Origin: Pseudomonas sp. MMS21 TM103
Lineage (GTDB): Bacteria; Pseudomonadota; Gammaproteobacteria; Pseudomonadales; Pseudomonadaceae
Direction of reading: 5' to 3'
Assembly (NCBI RefSeq): GCF_022132145.1
Contig: NZ_JAJISP010000001.1
Span: 310,001 to 374,000 of the forward strand
DNA length: 64,000 nucleotides
The first letter of the stretch is position 1; every line of letters begins with the position of its first letter. The position numbers were made by a program, and so were the translations under genes. Below the pieces are notes generated by a model. That model did no database searches. It saw nothing but the letters and a program-made list of their open reading frames with translations, and was not told the DNA's origin. Shown piece by piece: positions 21,122-30,790 of the stretch.

Positions 21122-21303
21122 GACAGCCCCTGGCAGACGATTTACTTAGGGGGCTAATCATAGCAACAGAAGAGCTAGGGCAACCTGAGACTATCCACTT
21201 CGGCATGAGTCCGGGCTCAGCGTTGGGCAAACCAGGCCTCCGCGCTTGTCAAAATCGAGCGCGGTTACCAGGCCGCAGCCAGGCGTTCGTGGCAAGTCGG
21301 CGC

Positions 21304-21343
21304 GTCGCGCAGTGGTAAGCGGTGTTTTCTCACGGCCTCTCAG
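21304..21343 (-). repeat. 3'-end repeat overlapping the roxR stop codon
   Basis: Read on the minus strand, the element starts with C-TGA, where TGA is the roxR stop, and runs on as GAGGCCGTGAGAAAACACCG, then CACTGCGCGAC. A closely similar element starts on the piuB stop codon at 34332. The two agree at most positions over about 40 bases. No strong hairpin is visible inside. Confidence 0.6.
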
Positions 21344-21900
21344 CGCTTGACCGGCCGCTTTTGCAATTTGCGCTGCAAGGTGCGCCGGTGCATGCCGAGG
21401 GCGCGGGCAGTGGCGGAGATATTGCCTTCGTGCTCGCTGAGCACGCGCTGGATATGTTCCCACTGCAGGCGGTCCACCGACATCGGATTTTCCGGCACCA
21501 GGGTATCCAGGTCGGCGTGCTGGGTCAGCAGCGCGGCCAGCACATCGTCGGCATCGGCCGGCTTGCACAGGTAGTTGCAGGCGCCGCGCTTGATCGCCTC
21601 CACCGCGGTGGCGATGCTCGAGTAGCCGGTGAGGATCACCACGCGCATCTCCGCATCCAGTTCCAGCAGCTTGGGCAGCAGTACCAGGCCGGAGTCGCCT
21701 TCCATCTTCAAATCGAGCACCGCGTAATCCGGCAGATCCTGCTCGGCCAGGGCCAGGCCTTCCTCGGCGGAACCGGCGGTCGACACACGCAGGCCGCGAC
21801 GGCTCATGGCTCGCGCCATCACCCGGGTAAAAGTCGGGTCATCGTCGACCAACAGCAGGTGGGGCTGCTCTTCGCCTTCGAATAGGACTTCGTCACTCAT
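21340..21900 (-). CDS. roxR: Redox response regulator RoxR (RegA/PrrA type)
   Basis: This 186-residue regulator has a receiver domain with acidic residues in LLLVDDD, phosphoacceptor Asp63 in AVLDLKM, Thr91 in VVILTGYSS and Lys113 in LCKPAD. A Fis-type helix-turn-helix follows (EGNISATARALGMHRRTLQRKLQKR). This short two-domain layout is that of RegA/PrrA/RoxR, which controls respiratory oxidases and redox functions. The ATG at 21900 gives MSDEVLFEGEEQPHLLLVDD; an upstream in-frame ATG at 21927 overlaps roxS. It starts 13 bases after roxS. Confidence 0.95.
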   Translation of the reverse strand: MSDEVLFEGEEQPHLLLVDDDPTFTRVMARAMSRRGLRVSTAGSAEEGLALAEQDLPDYAVLDLKMEGDSGLVLLPKLLELDAEMRVVILTGYSSIATAVEAIKRGACNYLCKPADADDVLAALLTQHADLDTLVPENPMSVDRLQWEHIQRVLSEHEGNISATARALGMHRRTLQRKLQKRPVKR

Positions 21901-21913
21901 GTTCAATACTTCC

Positions 21914-23167
21914 TCAGGCTCGGCCATAGGCGCGCGGCAACTTGAGCTCGGTGAGCGTGCCGCCCTCTTCGTGGTTATACAGCTTTACCGTGCCGCCGGC
22001 ACGGGTGACGCTGGCCTGACTGAGAAACAGACCCAGGCCGAACCCCTTGCCCTTGGTGGTGAAAAACGGCCGACCAATCTGCTCGGCAATGACCAGAGGC
22101 ACCCCGGCACCGAAATCGCGAATGCTCAGGCGCAGCCACTGGTGATCCCAGTCGAGGCGAATGTCCAGCTTGTCCGGGCAGGCGTCGGCCGCGTTGTTCA
22201 ACAGGTTGAGCAGCGCCTGGGTCAGGTCCGCCGGCGGCATCAGGCGTGGCGGCGTGCCCAGCCCCAGGCACTGATAGCGGTAGCTGGCCTCCGGGCGCAT
22301 CAGGTGCCAGCGATTGAGGGCGGTTTCCAGCCACTCCACCGCGGACTGCTCGACCACCGCCTGACGCCGGTCCGCTTCGGCGGCGCGCACCAGGTGCTGG
22401 AGGGTTTCCTTGCACAGCTTGACCTGTTCCTGCAGCACCGCCAGATCTTCCTGCAACAGCGGATCCTGATGCTCGCGGCGCAGCTCCTTGATCAAGACGC
22501 TCATGGTCGCCAGCGGCGTTCCCAGCTCATGGGCCGCACCGGCGGCCTGGGTGGCGACCGCGAGCAACTGCTGGTCACGCAAGCCTTCCTCACGGCGCTC
22601 GGCGCGCAGCTCCTCCTGATCACGCAGCTCCTCGGCCATCTTGGCGACGAAGAAGGTAATCAGTCCCGCGGCCAGGGCGAAACTCAGCCACATGCCATAG
22701 ATCAACAGGCTTTCGCGCGGACCTGGCGGCAATTCAAGCGGGTGCGACCACACCAGCAGCAACGTGTAGCCGGCCAGTGCCAGGCCCGACAGGGTGATGG
22801 TGAACAGCCAGGGCAAGGTCGCCGCAGCGATCGTCAGCGGCACCAGGTAGTAGGAGACAAAGGGGTTGGTCGAGCCGCCCGAGTAATACAGCAGCACGCT
22901 GTGGATGATCAGGTCGCACCCCAGCTGCACCGCATATTCCAGCTCGGTGACCGGCCAGGGCCCGCGCAGGCGCAAGGCGGTCAGCAAGCACAACACCAGC
23001 GAGACACCCAGGGTGATGCTCAGCTGCTGCCAGGGCAACGGCAGCAGCCCGGAGTTGTAGGCCAGGCCCACCGAGCCCGCCTGGGCGGCCAGTACCAGGA
23101 TCCGGATCAGGGTCAGGCGCCAGAGATTTTGCCGGCTGGCCGACAGCAACTGTACGGGTGCGAGCAT
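21914..23167 (-). CDS. roxS: Redox sensor histidine kinase RoxS (RegB/PrrB type)
   Basis: This 417-residue membrane kinase has six hydrophobic segments in its first 175 residues. The RegB quinone motif GGSTNPF is at about 97-103, before the fourth segment. The phosphorylated histidine is His213 in AAHELGTPLA, and the ATP-binding domain shows LLNNAADACP and GKGFGLGLFLSQ. RegB-type kinases sense the quinone pool and oxygen. The start ATG 23167 is preferred over 23254 because it gives the usual short N-terminus. Overlap-free spacing to roxR marks one operon. Confidence 0.95.
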   Translation of the reverse strand: MLAPVQLLSASRQNLWRLTLIRILVLAAQAGSVGLAYNSGLLPLPWQQLSITLGVSLVLCLLTALRLRGPWPVTELEYAVQLGCDLIIHSVLLYYSGGSTNPFVSYYLVPLTIAAATLPWLFTITLSGLALAGYTLLLVWSHPLELPPGPRESLLIYGMWLSFALAAGLITFFVAKMAEELRDQEELRAERREEGLRDQQLLAVATQAAGAAHELGTPLATMSVLIKELRREHQDPLLQEDLAVLQEQVKLCKETLQHLVRAAEADRRQAVVEQSAVEWLETALNRWHLMRPEASYRYQCLGLGTPPRLMPPADLTQALLNLLNNAADACPDKLDIRLDWDHQWLRLSIRDFGAGVPLVIAEQIGRPFFTTKGKGFGLGLFLSQASVTRAGGTVKLYNHEEGGTLTELKLPRAYGRA

Positions 23168-23470
23168 GGGCTCTCCAAAAAGGTCTCGTGTGCCGAGCTG
23201 GCCGAGTATAACCAAGGCTCCGCCTGGCCCGCTGCGACAACTGGCCGCAGCCAAGACCGCCGTCAGCTACCAGGGCGGGGCGGACGGCGATCCGTTTCAG
23301 CCCGGCAACAACCGTCATCCAGGCAAACCACCCGCCCCACAGCAACGCATCGCAAGGTGACGGCCCGGGCCAAACAATGAACCGGATTTAACCCGAACAG
23401 TCGAATCGCTACGTCTACCCTTAGCAACACCCCGCACACTAAGGGGCCCCATCACGCACAAGGAAACGTC
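23168..23470. other. Divergent gap between roxS and the SIMPL-domain gene
   Basis: This 303-base stretch holds no convincing gene. CCCTTAG (23418-23424) and CTAAGGG (23439-23445) form a 7-bp inverted repeat with a 14-base centre, 26 bases before the downstream start codon, which could be a regulator site or mRNA hairpin. Promoters for both genes must lie here, but I see no strong consensus match. Confidence 0.5.
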
Positions 23471-24184
23471 ATGCAGTCATTGTCCCGTCTTGCCAGTGCC
23501 CTGGTCATCAGCGCCGCCGGATTGCTCAGCCTTGCGGCCCACGCCGAAGAGGTCCGCTACAACCAGATCTCCCTGCGCGCCGAGGTCAATCAGGAAATAG
23601 CCCACGACCTGATGCACGTCACCCTCTACAGCGAAGCGCAGGGCAGCGACCCGGCTGCCCTGGCGGCGCAGATCAGCAAGACCCTCAACGCCAGCATCGC
23701 CCAGGCGCGCAAGGCCAAGGGCGTCAGGGTGGCCATGGGCGGCCGCCGCAGTTATCCGGTCTACGATGACAAGGGCCAACAGATCACGGCCTGGCGCGAG
23801 CGTGCTGAATTGCGCCTGGAAAGCGCCGACTTCAGCGTCCTGTCCAAGCTTACAGGGGAGATGCTGCAAGACCTGAAGATGGGCGGAATGGACTTCAGCA
23901 TTGCCAGTGCCACGCGCAAAACCCATGAGGATGCCCTGCTCAAGGAGGCCGTCGCAGCCTTCAAGGCCCGCGCGCAACTGGCCACCGAAGCCCTGGGCGG
24001 CAGCGGCTACAAACTGGTCAACCTGAACCTGAGCAGCGGCGGCTTTCAACCGCCGATGCCCATGCGCATGAACGCGATGAAAGGCGCGACCATGATGGAT
24101 GCCGCCGTGACACCGGAAATCGAAGCCGGCACCACCCAGGTGACAATCAATGCCGACGGCGTGATCGAAGTGCAGATGCCCTGA
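23471..24184 (+). CDS. SIMPL-domain (DUF541) periplasmic protein
   Basis: This 237-residue protein has a signal peptide (about 25 residues, ending AAHA before EEVRYNQ) and a DUF541/SIMPL domain (ISLRAEVNQEIAHDLMHVTLYSEAQGSD; the C-terminal TTQVTINADGVIEVQ). A Met/Pro-rich stretch, PPMPMRMNAMKGATMMDA, near the C-terminus could bind copper or oxidise easily; that is a guess. E. coli YggE of this family lowers oxidative stress by an unknown mechanism. From memory, a homologue occupies this place between roxS and the dpp genes in P. aeruginosa. A strong terminator follows. Confidence 0.88.
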   Translation: MQSLSRLASALVISAAGLLSLAAHAEEVRYNQISLRAEVNQEIAHDLMHVTLYSEAQGSDPAALAAQISKTLNASIAQARKAKGVRVAMGGRRSYPVYDDKGQQITAWRERAELRLESADFSVLSKLTGEMLQDLKMGGMDFSIASATRKTHEDALLKEAVAAFKARAQLATEALGGSGYKLVNLNLSSGGFQPPMPMRMNAMKGATMMDAAVTPEIEAGTTQVTINADGVIEVQMP

Positions 24185-24204
24185 ACCACGCCTTGCAAGC
24201 ATGC

Positions 24205-24235
24205 AGCGCCGCTATCGGAAGATAGCGGCGCTTTG
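24205..24235 (+). terminator. Terminator after the SIMPL-domain gene
   Basis: AGCGCCGCTATC and GATAGCGGCGCT form a perfect 12-bp stem with a GGAA tetraloop, followed by TTG. It starts 21 bases after the stop codon and separates this gene from the dpp operon. Confidence 0.8.
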
Positions 24236-24408
24236 CCATGTTATCGCCAGCCAATTACTTAGATGCGACAACCACGTACAACTCTCCCGCAGTTGCTACG
24301 CTAAATGCGTTACGTCCCTTGCCTGCGGCACATGCCCTGCATAGCTTCAGCCAAGGTCTCCACAAGAGTCCCCTCACGCGAACAACCACAATAATCAATG
24401 AGGTCACT

Positions 24409-26010
24409 ATGCGTAAAAACGCCTTCATCCAGGCTTTTGTCATTGCTGGGCTGATTGCCGGCACCCCGCTGGCTCAAGCCGCGAGCAACCTGGTGTTCTG
24501 TTCCGAAGGCAGCCCGGCCGGGTTCGACCCGGGGCTGTACACCACCGGTACCGACTTCGATGCCTCCGCGGAAACCATGTTCAATCGCCTGACCCAGTTC
24601 GAACGCGGCGGTACTGCGGTCATCCCCGGTCTCGCGGAAAAATGGGACATCGCCGCAGATGGCCTGAGCTACATCTTCCACCTGCGTCCCGACGTCAAGT
24701 TCCACAGCACCGCGTACTTCACGCCGAGCCGCACCTTCAATGCCGACGACGTGCTGTTTACCTTTCAGCGCATGCTCGACAAGGAGCATCCGTTCCGCAA
24801 GGCCTACCCCAGCGAATTCCCCTACTTCACCGACATGGGCATGGACGCCAATATCGCCAAGCTGGAAAAGCTCGACGACATGACGGTCAAGTTCACCCTC
24901 AACGAGGTGGACGCCGCCTTTATCCAGAATCTGGCGATGAGCTTCGCCTCGATCCACTCGGCCGAATACGCCGGGCAGTTGCTTAAGGCCGGCAAGGCCG
25001 CCGATATCAACCAAAAGCCAATCGGCACCGGCCCCTTCGTGTTCAGCCGTTACCAGAAAGACTCGCAGATCCGCTTCAAGGGCAACAAGGACTACTGGAA
25101 CCCGGATGACGTCAAGATCGACAACCTGATCTTCGCCATCAACACCGACGCCTCGGTGCGCATGCAGAAGCTCAGGGCCGGCGAATGCCACGTCACCCTG
25201 TTCCCGCGCCCGGCCGATCTCGACGCGCTGCGACAAGACCCGAACATCCAGATGCCCTCGCAACCGGGCTTCAACGATGGCTATATCGCCTACAACGTCA
25301 GGCACAAACCGTTCGACCAGCTCGCCGTGCGCCAGGCCCTGGACATGGCGGTGAACAAGCAGGCGATCATCGACGCGGTGTACCAGAGCGCCGGCCAACT
25401 GGCGGTCAACGGTATGCCGCCGACCCAGTGGTCGTATAACGACAGCATCAAGGACGCCCCCTACGACCCGGAAAAAGCCAAGCAACTGCTCAAGGAAGCC
25501 GGGGTCAAGGAAGGTACCGAGATCACCCTGTGGGCCATGCCGGTGCAGCGCCCGTACAACCCCAACGCCAAACTGATGGCCGAGATGCTCCAGGCCGACT
25601 GGGGCAAGATCGGCCTCAAGGTGAAGATCGTCAGCTACGAATGGGGCGAGTACCTCAAGCGCACCAAGGCCGGCGAACACGATGCCATGCTGATCGGCTG
25701 GAGCGGCGACAACGGCGACCCGGACAACTGGCTGGGCACCCTGTACGGCTGCGATGCGGTGGACGGCAACAACTTCTCCAAATGGTGCGATGCCGATTAC
25801 GACAAGCTGATCAAGGCGGCCAAGCGCACCACCGACGTGGCCGAGCGCACCAAGCTGTACAAGCAGGCCCAGGTGATTCTCAAGAACGAAGTGCCGATCA
25901 CCCCGATCGCTCACTCCACCGTGTATCAACCGATGCGCAAGAGCGTAAAGGACTTCAGGATCAGCCCCTTCGCGCTCAACGCCTTCTATGGGGTGAGTGT
26001 CAGCGAGTAA
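24409..26010 (+). CDS. dppA: Dipeptide ABC transporter substrate-binding protein, first copy
   Basis: This 533-residue periplasmic binding protein has a signal peptide (MRKNAFIQAF then a hydrophobic run to PLAQA|ASN) and the family-5 peptide-binding pattern (ETMFNRLTQFERG, GLAEKWDIAADGLSYIFHLR, GWSGDNGDPDNWLGTLYGC). It delivers di- or tripeptides to DppBCDF. ATG 24409 is preceded by AGG and gives a proper signal peptide; the frame is open upstream to 24238 but that stretch is leader sequence. It is followed by a strong hairpin and by a paralogue. Confidence 0.95.
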   Translation: MRKNAFIQAFVIAGLIAGTPLAQAASNLVFCSEGSPAGFDPGLYTTGTDFDASAETMFNRLTQFERGGTAVIPGLAEKWDIAADGLSYIFHLRPDVKFHSTAYFTPSRTFNADDVLFTFQRMLDKEHPFRKAYPSEFPYFTDMGMDANIAKLEKLDDMTVKFTLNEVDAAFIQNLAMSFASIHSAEYAGQLLKAGKAADINQKPIGTGPFVFSRYQKDSQIRFKGNKDYWNPDDVKIDNLIFAINTDASVRMQKLRAGECHVTLFPRPADLDALRQDPNIQMPSQPGFNDGYIAYNVRHKPFDQLAVRQALDMAVNKQAIIDAVYQSAGQLAVNGMPPTQWSYNDSIKDAPYDPEKAKQLLKEAGVKEGTEITLWAMPVQRPYNPNAKLMAEMLQADWGKIGLKVKIVSYEWGEYLKRTKAGEHDAMLIGWSGDNGDPDNWLGTLYGCDAVDGNNFSKWCDADYDKLIKAAKRTTDVAERTKLYKQAQVILKNEVPITPIAHSTVYQPMRKSVKDFRISPFALNAFYGVSVSE

Positions 26011-26027
26011 CCCGCCCAGCGTGATCC

Positions 26028-26057
26028 CCCGGGCCGGTTATCCACCGGCCCGGGTTT
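26028..26057 (+). terminator. Hairpin between the two dppA copies
   Basis: CCCGGGCCGGT and ACCGGCCCGGG form a perfect 11-bp stem with a TATCC loop, followed by TTTCGT. It could act as a partial terminator or as an mRNA 3'-end stabiliser, so that the first binding protein is made in excess over the rest of the operon. Confidence 0.7.
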
Positions 26058-26121
26058 CGTGCCAGGCGTGACCTATCCCGTGACGCCTGATTCGCACCGT
26101 CGTAGTTTGGGAACACCGAAG

Positions 26122-27723
26122 ATGCCGATCCCCCTGTTTCTTCGCCTGCTGCTCTGTGGCGCCCTTGCCACTGCCAGCCAGGCCTATGCCGCCAGCGACA
26201 GCCTGGTGGTCTGTACCGAGGCCAGCCCGGAAGGCTTCGACATCGTCCAGTACACCGCGGCAACCACCGCCGATGCCGTGGCGGAAACCGTGCTCGAGCG
26301 CCTGGTCGATTTCGCGCCGGGCAGCACCGCGCTGATCCCCGGCCTGGCCGAACGCTGGGACATCTCCGCCGATGGTCTGAACTACACCTTTCACCTGCGC
26401 CGGGGGGTGAAATTTCACCGCACCGCCTGGTTCACCCCGAGCCGCGAGTTGAATGCCGACGACGTGCTCTGGAGCTTGCAACGCCAGCTCGACCCACAGC
26501 ATCCCTGGCACCAGCTGTCCGTGCGCGGTTTCCCCTATGCCGAAGCCATGGGCATGGCGCAGCTGATCGAACGCATCGACAAGCTCGACGAACATAGCCT
26601 GCGCGTTGTCCTCAAACACCCCGAAGCGCCCTTCCTGGCCGACCTGGCCATGGGCTTCGCGTCCATCTATTCGGCCGAGTACGCCGGACAGCTACTCGCC
26701 CAGGGCAAGAGCGAACAGCTCAACCGCCTGCCGGTCGGGACCGGCCCCTTCATCTTCGAGCGCTATGCCAAGGACGCCCAGGTGCGCTTTCGCGGCAACC
26801 CGCAGTACTGGAATGGCGCGCCGGCACTCGAGCGGCTGATCTTCGCCATCACCCCCGAGCCCAATGTGCGCCAGCAGAGGCTCAAGGCTGGCGACTGCCA
26901 GATCGCCCTGTACCCGCGGCCGGTGGACATTCCGGCACTGAAGGCCGACCCCGAACTGCAGGTGCTGGAGCTGGACTCGCTGCTCACCGCCTATATCGGC
27001 ATCAATACCCGTCACCCACCGCTGGACGATGTGCGCGTACGTCAGGCACTCAACCTGGCCTTCGACAAGAGCGCCTACCTGCGCGCGCAATACGGCGAGG
27101 GCGGCGCCAGCCCGGCCGTGGCGCCCTACCCGGCGACGCTCTGGGGCCACGACCCGGGCCTTACTGGCTGGCCCCATGATGTCGCGCGGGCCAAACAGTT
27201 GCTGCGCGAGGCCGGCCTCGGCGCCGGCTTCAAGCTGTCGATCTGGACCCGCCCCGGCGGCGGCCCGACCAACCCCAACCCGGGCATCGGCGCGCAGATG
27301 CTCCAGGCCGATCTCGCCGCCATCGGCATCCAGGCCGATATCCGCGTGTTCGAGTGGGGTGAGCTGATCAAGCGGGCCAAGCATGGCGAACACGACCTGG
27401 TGTTCATGGGCTGGGCCGGCGACAACGGCGACCCGGACAACTTCCTCACCCCCAACCTGTCCTGCGCCGCCGCCGAGTCCGGCGAGAACCAGGCCGGCTG
27501 GTGCGACCAGCAATTCGAGGCACTGATCAGCCAGGCCCGCCAGGTGCATGAACAGGCGCAACGGGCCGCGCTGTATCGCCAGGCCCTGACGATCTTCCAC
27601 GAGCAGGCGCCCTGGATCGTCCTGGCCCACCCCAAGCAGTTCAGCGTCCTGCGCAAGGACGTCCGGGGATTCGTCCTCAGCCCCATGGGCTCGAACAACT
27701 TCGCCCGGGTGCAACGACCATGA
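26122..27723 (+). CDS. Dipeptide ABC transporter substrate-binding protein, second copy
   Basis: This 533-residue paralogue of the upstream DppA has a signal peptide (MPIPLFLRLLLCGALATASQAYA|AS) and the same order of motifs (ETVLERLVDFAPG, GLAERWDISADGLNYTFHLR, GWAGDNGDPDNFLTPNLSC). The two proteins are similar along their whole length but clearly diverged. P. aeruginosa also keeps several DppA-type proteins around one DppBCDF, each with its own peptide preference. ATG 26122 is chosen for the signal peptide; the frame is open to 26059. Confidence 0.93.
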   Translation: MPIPLFLRLLLCGALATASQAYAASDSLVVCTEASPEGFDIVQYTAATTADAVAETVLERLVDFAPGSTALIPGLAERWDISADGLNYTFHLRRGVKFHRTAWFTPSRELNADDVLWSLQRQLDPQHPWHQLSVRGFPYAEAMGMAQLIERIDKLDEHSLRVVLKHPEAPFLADLAMGFASIYSAEYAGQLLAQGKSEQLNRLPVGTGPFIFERYAKDAQVRFRGNPQYWNGAPALERLIFAITPEPNVRQQRLKAGDCQIALYPRPVDIPALKADPELQVLELDSLLTAYIGINTRHPPLDDVRVRQALNLAFDKSAYLRAQYGEGGASPAVAPYPATLWGHDPGLTGWPHDVARAKQLLREAGLGAGFKLSIWTRPGGGPTNPNPGIGAQMLQADLAAIGIQADIRVFEWGELIKRAKHGEHDLVFMGWAGDNGDPDNFLTPNLSCAAAESGENQAGWCDQQFEALISQARQVHEQAQRAALYRQALTIFHEQAPWIVLAHPKQFSVLRKDVRGFVLSPMGSNNFARVQRP

Positions 27724-27784
27724 GCAATCCCGCGCTTACTGAACTGCCTTCGCCGTCATTGCCGAATGCCGCCCCACCACAACA

Positions 27785-27808
27785 GCGCCGGGCCACGCAG
27801 CCCGGCGC
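27785..27808 (+). other. Hairpin between the second binding protein and dppB
   Basis: GCGCCGGG and CCCGGCGC form an 8-bp stem with an 8-base loop. No U-tract follows. Together with the hairpin at 26028 it brackets the second binding-protein cistron and may protect its mRNA from 3' decay. Confidence 0.5.
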
Positions 27809-27839
27809 ACCGATCCAACCGTTGGAGTGCTGATAGCCC

Positions 27840-28850
27840 ATGTTGTCCTTTATCGCTCGCCGCCTGGGGCTACTGATCCCCACCTTTTTCGGCATCACCT
27901 TGCTGACCTTCGCCCTGATTCGCATGATCCCCGGCGACCCGGTGGAAGTGATGATGGGTGAACGCCGGGTCGACCCGGTCATGCACGCCGAAGCCATGGA
28001 ACGCCTAGGCCTGAACAAGCCGCTGTACGCCCAGTACATCGACTACATCGGCCAACTGGCTCAGGGCGATCTTGGCGAATCGCTGCGCACCCGCACCAGT
28101 GTCTGGAGCGAGTTCCTCACCCTGTTCCCCGCGACCCTGGAACTGGCCCTCGCCGCCCTGCTGTTCGCCGGTAGCCTGGGCCTGATCGCCGGGGTGGTGG
28201 CCGCCCTGAAACGCGGCTCGCTGTTCGATCACGGGGTGATGGGCATCTCCCTGGCCGGCTACTCCATGCCGATCTTCTGGTGGGGCCTGCTGCTGATCAT
28301 GTTCTTCTCGGTGTGGCTGGGCTGGACCCCGGTGTCCGGGCGTATCGACCTGCTTTACGACATCCCGCCGGTGACCGGCTTCATGCTGATCGACAGCCTG
28401 CTCAGCGGTGAAGAAGGCGCCTTCGTCGATGCCCTGCATCACCTGATCCTGCCGGCCATCGTGCTGGGCACCATTCCCCTGGCGGTGATCGCCCGCATGA
28501 CCCGCTCGGCGATGCTCGAAGTGCTGGGTGAGGACTATGTGCGCACCGCCCGCGCCAAGGGCCTGTCACCCGCACGGGTGGTGTTCGTCCACGGCTTGCG
28601 CAACGCGCTGATTCCGGTACTCACGGTGTTCGGCCTGCAGGTCGGCGCCCTGCTCGCTGGCGCGGTGCTGACCGAAACCATTTTTTCCTGGCCGGGCATT
28701 GGCAAATGGCTGATCGAATCGATCGGCGCCCGCGACTACCCGGTGGTGCAGAACGGCATCCTGCTGATCGCCTGCCTGGTCATCCTGGTCAACTTCGTCG
28801 TGGACATCCTCTACGGCCTGGCCAATCCACGCATCCGTCACCAGCGCTAA
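27840..28850 (+). CDS. dppB: Dipeptide ABC transporter permease DppB
   Basis: This 336-residue permease has the N-terminal MLSFIARRLGLLIPTFFGITLL of DppB/OppB, about six membrane helices, and the EAA loop with cytoplasmic contact to the ATPases (YVRTARAKGLSPARVVFVHGLRNALIPV). It pairs with DppC as the channel. It precedes dppC by 12 bases. Confidence 0.96.
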   Translation: MLSFIARRLGLLIPTFFGITLLTFALIRMIPGDPVEVMMGERRVDPVMHAEAMERLGLNKPLYAQYIDYIGQLAQGDLGESLRTRTSVWSEFLTLFPATLELALAALLFAGSLGLIAGVVAALKRGSLFDHGVMGISLAGYSMPIFWWGLLLIMFFSVWLGWTPVSGRIDLLYDIPPVTGFMLIDSLLSGEEGAFVDALHHLILPAIVLGTIPLAVIARMTRSAMLEVLGEDYVRTARAKGLSPARVVFVHGLRNALIPVLTVFGLQVGALLAGAVLTETIFSWPGIGKWLIESIGARDYPVVQNGILLIACLVILVNFVVDILYGLANPRIRHQR

Positions 28851-28862
28851 GGAGGCCTGATC

Positions 28863-29774
28863 ATGACCGCTTCGACCGATACCCAGGCCCTCGACCCGGC
28901 CCTGCTCTACCCCTCGCCGCTCAAGGAGTTCTGGCAGGCCTTCGCCCACAACAAGGGCGCAGTAGCCGGAATGCTGTTCATGTGCCTACTGGTGTTTTGC
29001 GCGCTGTTTGCCCCCTGGGTGGCGCCGTTCGATCCCAGCGAGCAGTACCGCGACTTCATGCTGACCCCGCCAGCCTGGCTCGCCGGCGGCCAACTGCAGT
29101 TTCTCCTGGGCACCGACGAGCTGGGCCGCGACCTGCTCTCGCGACTGATGCACGGTGCCCGCCTGTCGCTGCTGATCGGCCTGGCCTCGGTCGTGCTGTC
29201 GCTGATCCCCGGCATCCTGCTGGGCCTCACCGCCGGCTTCTTCCCGCGCCTGCTTGGCCCCGCGATCATGCGCCTGATGGACATCATGCTGGCGCTGCCG
29301 TCCTTGCTGCTGGCGGTGGCCATCGTCGCCATCCTTGGCCCGGGGCTGATCAATACCATCTTCGCCATCGCCATCGTCTCGCTGCCCTCCTACGTGCGCC
29401 TGACCCGCGCCGCCGTGATGGGCGAGCTGAACCGCGATTACGTCACCGCCGCGCGCCTGGCCGGCGCCAGCCTGCCGCGCTTGATGTTCGTCAGTGTGCT
29501 GCCCAACTGCATGGCGCCGCTGATCGTGCAGGCCACCCTGAGCTTTTCCTCGGCGATTCTCGACGCCGCCGCCCTGGGCTTCCTCGGCCTAGGCGTACAA
29601 CCGCCGACGCCGGAGTGGGGCACCATGCTGGCCTCGGCCCGCGACTATATCGAGCGCGCCTGGTGGGTGGTCACCCTGCCCGGCCTGACCATCCTGCTCA
29701 GCGTGCTGGCGATCAACCTGATGGGCGACGGCCTGCGCGATGCGCTCGACCCGAAGCTGAAGAATGCCCAGTGA
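28863..29774 (+). CDS. dppC: Dipeptide ABC transporter permease DppC
   Basis: This 303-residue permease has the N-terminal cytoplasmic stretch and first helix typical of DppC/OppC, the LGTDELGRDLLSRLMHGARLS motif, and the EAA loop (YVTAARLAGASLPRLMFVSVLPNCMAPL). It forms the second half of the inner-membrane channel. AAGGAGG stands just before its ATG. Confidence 0.96.
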   Translation: MTASTDTQALDPALLYPSPLKEFWQAFAHNKGAVAGMLFMCLLVFCALFAPWVAPFDPSEQYRDFMLTPPAWLAGGQLQFLLGTDELGRDLLSRLMHGARLSLLIGLASVVLSLIPGILLGLTAGFFPRLLGPAIMRLMDIMLALPSLLLAVAIVAILGPGLINTIFAIAIVSLPSYVRLTRAAVMGELNRDYVTAARLAGASLPRLMFVSVLPNCMAPLIVQATLSFSSAILDAAALGFLGLGVQPPTPEWGTMLASARDYIERAWWVVTLPGLTILLSVLAINLMGDGLRDALDPKLKNAQ

Positions 29775-29822
29775 GGACATCCAAATGAACATGACAGCTT
29801 TTGCAGGATCGGAGCCGCGCCC

Positions 29823-30790
29823 ATGAGCCTGCTCGACATCAAGAACCTCAGCGTGCGCTTCGGCGACGCCAACGCCGTGCCGGTGGTCGATGGCCTCGAC
29901 CTCTCGGTGGACAAGGGCGAGGTGCTGGCCATCGTCGGCGAGTCCGGCTCGGGCAAATCGGTGACCATGATGGCGCTGATGGGCCTGATCGATGCCCCCG
30001 GCATCGTCCACGCCGACAGCCTGCAATTCGACGGCACCGACATGCTCAGGCTCAAGGGGCGCCAGCGGCGGCACATCGTCGGCAAGGACCTGGCGATGAT
30101 CTTTCAGGACCCGATGACCTCGCTCAACCCCAGCTTCACCGTGGGCTTCCAGATCGAGGAAGTGCTCCGCCAGCACCTCAACCTCTCCGCCAAGGCCGCC
30201 CGCCAGCGCGCCCTGCAACTGCTCGAACGGGTCGAGATTCCCGCCGCCGAAAGCCGCCTCGGCGCCTACCCCCATCAGCTTTCCGGTGGCATGAGCCAGC
30301 GCGTGGCGATCGCCATGGCGATTGCCGCCGAGCCCAAGCTGCTGATCGCCGACGAACCGACCACCGCGCTGGACGTGACCATCCAGGCACAGATCATGGC
30401 GCTGCTGCTCGACCTGCAACGCGAGCAGGACATGGGCCTGGTGCTGATCACCCACGACCTCGCCGTGGTCGCCGAAACCGCCCAGCGCGTCTGCGTGATG
30501 TACGCCGGCCAGGCGGTGGAGATAGGCCGGGTGCCGCAGCTGTTCGACGCGCCCAGCCACCCCTATACCGAGGCGCTGCTCGCGGCGATCCCCGAACACA
30601 GCCTGGGCGCCCGACGCCTGGCCACCCTGCCCGGCATCGTCCCCGGACGCTTCGACCGCCCCCAGGGCTGCCTGCTCGCACCACGCTGCCCCTACGTGCA
30701 AAGCAACTGCCAGGCGCAGCGGCCGACGCTGGCCCCCCAGATCCACGGCGCGGTGCGCTGCTTCTATCCGCTCAATCAGGAGGTCACCTG

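Noticed and set aside
29801..30790. Upstream in-frame extension of dppF across dppD (possible fusion or frameshift)
   Set aside because: The sequence in that frame is Arg/Pro-rich noise, while dppD in its own frame is complete. The TGATG junction is ordinary overlap.
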